8,336 nucleotides of DNA from an uncultured Thermoanaerobacteraceae bacterium (GTDB lineage: Bacteria > Bacillota > DSM-12270 > Thermacetogeniales > Thermacetogeniaceae), in contig CALGIY010000286.1 of assembly GCA_937914965.1 (NCBI GenBank), positions 1-8,336 on the forward strand, written 5' to 3'. Both the position numbers and the translations under genes were made by a program. Below are positions 7,034 through 8,336 of the stretch, one piece after another. The notes under the pieces are model-generated. The model saw only the letters and a program-made list of their open reading frames with translations, was not told where the DNA came from and did not search any database. Positions within the stretch are counted from its first letter, which is position 1; each line of letters opens with the position of its first letter.

Positions 7034-7738
7034 ATGCGGATTTTATTTGTTTGTACAGGGAACACTTGCCGCAGTTTGATGGCTGAGAATCTGGCATCAA
7101 AAATATTGCACCGCTTCAACTTAGCAGGAAATGTCGAGGTTGCTTCGGCGGGGCTTGCTGCTTTTCCGGGGGCTCCCCCTAGTTCCGGGGCGCTTTACGC
7201 TTTATCCCAGGAGGGGATTGATTCTTCGGGGCACCGGGCAAAACAGCTGACCGGCGAAATGGTGCGTGATTATGACCTGATTCTGACGATGACCGCTGCC
7301 CAGAAACGGCACCTGCTGGACCTCTTTCCAGATTCTGCTGAGAAGGTTTTCGTTCTAAAGGAATTTGCAGATCCTGGGTCTGCTCCTGCAGTGTCAGCTG
7401 GTCTTGCGGAAATGGTGGAGAGGGCACAGGTCAAGAGAGATGATTTTTGGAAAGCTAATGGCAAAGCTATTAGGAAGCTGGAGGAGGAAAGGTCACTGCT
7501 TTTAAGGCGCCTTGAAGAGATCGAGGATGAAATAACTGCCTGGAAGGACCGCCTGGGTCAGGAAATTCTTTCGGAAACCAGGGAGATTAAAAAGTTGGAA
7601 GAGAAACTTGTGAAGTACGATATTTCAGATCCCTACGGCCAGTCTGAAAAGGTCTATCAGCGCTGTGCAGAGGAGATCTCCTCTGTCCTTGAAAAAGCAT
7701 TTCAGCTCATGCAGAAAAACCTGGAGCATGATCAATAA
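7034..7738 (+). CDS. ywlE: Low-molecular-weight protein arginine phosphatase with coiled-coil insertion
   Basis: Removes phosphate from phosphoarginine in proteins, opposing the kinase McsB in Firmicutes heat-shock and Clp-degradation control. The P-loop C7-TGNTC-R13-S14 (CX5R) is at the N-terminus. T11 matches the YwlE threonine reported to favour phosphoarginine over phosphotyrosine. The general acid lies in the DP loop DISDPYG, D199-P200. The protein is 234 aa against about 150 in B. subtilis YwlE. The excess is one charged, heptad-like segment between KEF (109-111) and the DP loop. The fold is complete on both sides (VFVLKEF before, YGQSEKVYQRCAEEI after). ATG 7034 follows GTGAGGGA. It lies 17 nt after mntP. 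Arginine specificity is inferred from T11 and synteny; neither McsA nor McsB lies in the window. Confidence 0.93.
   Translation: MRILFVCTGNTCRSLMAENLASKILHRFNLAGNVEVASAGLAAFPGAPPSSGALYALSQEGIDSSGHRAKQLTGEMVRDYDLILTMTAAQKRHLLDLFPDSAEKVFVLKEFADPGSAPAVSAGLAEMVERAQVKRDDFWKANGKAIRKLEEERSLLLRRLEEIEDEITAWKDRLGQEILSETREIKKLEEKLVKYDISDPYGQSEKVYQRCAEEISSVLEKAFQLMQKNLEHDQ
7406..7615 (+). other. Coiled-coil insertion inside the YwlE-type phosphatase
   Basis: Codons for residues about 125-194 encode a helix rich in E, K, R and L (for example IRKLEEERSLLLRRLEEIED), with leucine or isoleucine at a/d-like spacing. It then continues through ITAWKDRLGQEI and EIKKLEEKLVKYD. A break around LGQEILSET (174-182) suggests two antiparallel helices forming a hairpin. 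The sequence stays in frame and the phosphatase motifs resume directly afterwards. Confidence 0.75.
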
Positions 7739-7814
7739 TTAATTTGTTTTGCTGAGAGGAATAGCAGCTGATTTTCTCGAATTCTTTCACTATTTGTTTT
7801 AGGGGTGGTTATTA

Positions 7815-8234
7815 ATGATAACAATTGCCATCGGCAGCGACCATGCGGGCTACCGGTTGAAGCAGGAGGTCAAAGATTATTTTCGTGACCAGGGAATCCG
7901 GTTTAATGACTTCGGAGTGGATACCCCAGAGTCTGTGGATTACCCGGATATCGCCTTGGTGGTTGCAGAGTCTGTTGCCAGGGGGGAAAACAAATACGGA
8001 ATCCTGATCTGCGGGACCGGGATTGGGATGGTGATGGCTGCCAATAAGGTCCCGGGAATCAGGGCAGCTCTCTGCCATGATATCTTCACAGCGCGCGCTG
8101 CCCGGGAGCACAATGATGCCAATATTTTAGCTGTCGGAGAAAGGGTGACTGGGGGAGGTGTTGCCTGTGGGATTGTTGAGACTTTCTTGCAGACATCTTT
8201 CCAGGGAGGGCGCCATGAGCGAATGTTTTTATAA
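7815..8234 (+). CDS. rpiB: Ribose 5-phosphate isomerase B (C-terminus altered)
   Basis: Interconverts ribulose 5-phosphate and ribose 5-phosphate in the pentose phosphate pathway. The protein is 139 aa. RpiB/LacAB signatures are seen: GSDHAGYRLK (7-16) with D9 and H10, DYPD (42-45), the active-site loop ICGTGIGM (65-72) with C66, and HNDANILAVG (99-108). The ribosome binding site AGGGGTGG (7801-7808) precedes ATG 7815. Members usually have about 145-150 residues and end GGRHxRRVxKI; here the frame reads GGRHERMFL and stops. It has lost roughly ten C-terminal residues at the point where a LysR fragment begins on the other strand. The catalytic residues are all upstream of the change, so activity may persist. 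It follows ywlE by 76 nt, as in the Bacillus ywlE-ywlF order. Confidence 0.94.
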   Translation: MITIAIGSDHAGYRLKQEVKDYFRDQGIRFNDFGVDTPESVDYPDIALVVAESVARGENKYGILICGTGIGMVMAANKVPGIRAALCHDIFTARAAREHNDANILAVGERVTGGGVACGIVETFLQTSFQGGRHERMFL

Positions 8235-8336
8235 CTATTTTTACATTAGAATAATGCTTTTGGAAATCAATTAGTATTTTTGGAAAAATTGATGTGCAGA
8301 TGGAATCAGCCATTGCAATGCGAATGGTACCAGCGA
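8224..8336 (-). pseudogene. LysR-type transcriptional regulator fragment (3'-truncated, extends past the right edge)
   Basis: Reading in from the right edge, the minus strand encodes AGTIRIAMADSICTSIFPKI, then about 17 more residues ending YSNVKIVIKT. This is the start of a LysR effector-binding domain: G-x-(L/I)-R-I, then LP-x-(I/L)L-x-x-F, then Y-x-N-V-x-(I/V). The match ends at about 8224, where the frame runs into antisense rpiB sequence and continues without homology to a stop at 8086. The N-terminal helix-turn-helix part would lie right of the window. About 170 residues of the regulatory domain are missing, so this is probably a broken gene. The segment is distinctly AT-rich compared with its neighbours. 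A live chimeric protein is possible but less likely. Confidence 0.75.

Noticed and set aside
7751..7770. Short inverted repeat GCTG...CAGC between ywlE and rpiB as a terminator or attenuator.
   Set aside because: The stem is four pairs with a weak loop and only a loose T-rich stretch after it; more likely plain spacer in a cotranscribed region.
8086..8223. Continuation of the LysR frame through antisense rpiB as a real protein tail.
   Set aside because: This part is exactly antisense to conserved RpiB residues and shows no LysR similarity; the frame is open by chance.
8325..8334. GGTACCAG near the right edge as a third copy of the terminator repeat.
   Set aside because: Only about eight bases match and they encode conserved LysR residues (AGT) on the minus strand.
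8294..8336. Plus-strand start of a new gene at the right edge.
   Set aside because: Short open frames exist, but there is no clear ribosome binding site and no recognisable N-terminus, whereas the minus strand gives a clear family match.

Overview
The window is a stretch of a Gram-positive (Firmicutes/Clostridia-type) chromosome. The evidence is strong AGGAGG-type ribosome binding sites, frequent TTG/GTG starts, and a gene order that matches known Bacillus/Clostridia synteny: rpmE, a DUF1385 (YqhQ-like) protein, prfA, prmC, then ywlC(tsaC)-ywlD(mntP)-ywlE-ywlF(rpiB). The genus cannot be fixed from the sequence alone; an anaerobic clostridial lineage is my inference. No tRNA, rRNA, CRISPR array, transposase or phage gene is visible.

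Layout. Left edge to 568: the 3' part of a LysM + M23 cell-wall endopeptidase gene whose LysM start looks frame-disrupted, followed by an intrinsic terminator carried in a repeated sequence. 700-3940: a promoter, then a tight plus-strand cluster of rpmE (ribosomal protein L31), DUF1385 membrane protein, prfA (RF1) and prmC (the RF1/RF2 glutamine methyltransferase). The DUF1385/prfA genes overlap by 17 nt and prfA/prmC by 4 nt. 3941-4139: a gene-free stretch with 7-bp tandem repeats and a second, inverted copy of the terminator repeat. 4140-5171: a DUF1646 ion-transporter-like permease on the minus strand, interrupting the otherwise co-directional cluster. 5172-5344: a divergent, AT-rich promoter region. 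5345-8234: plus-strand genes tsaC (Sua5-type, tRNA t6A synthesis), mntP (Mn2+ efflux), a YwlE-type arginine phosphatase with a long coiled-coil insertion, and rpiB. 8224-8336: a minus-strand fragment of a LysR-type regulator fused directly to the rpiB 3' end.

How the genes work together: L31, RF1, PrmC and the t6A enzyme all serve translation (ribosome assembly, termination, RF methylation, tRNA anticodon-loop modification). MntP, YwlE and RpiB are conserved housekeeping neighbours (metal homeostasis, protein-arginine dephosphorylation, pentose phosphate metabolism).

Most of the window is ordinary core genome. The parts worth a second look are the dispersed terminator-bearing repeat (33-bp perfect inverted match between 568-600 and 4019-4051), the roughly 80-residue coiled coil inserted before the catalytic DP loop of the YwlE homologue, and the sharp rpiB/LysR junction near 8223. 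I did not find a convincing new multi-gene system.
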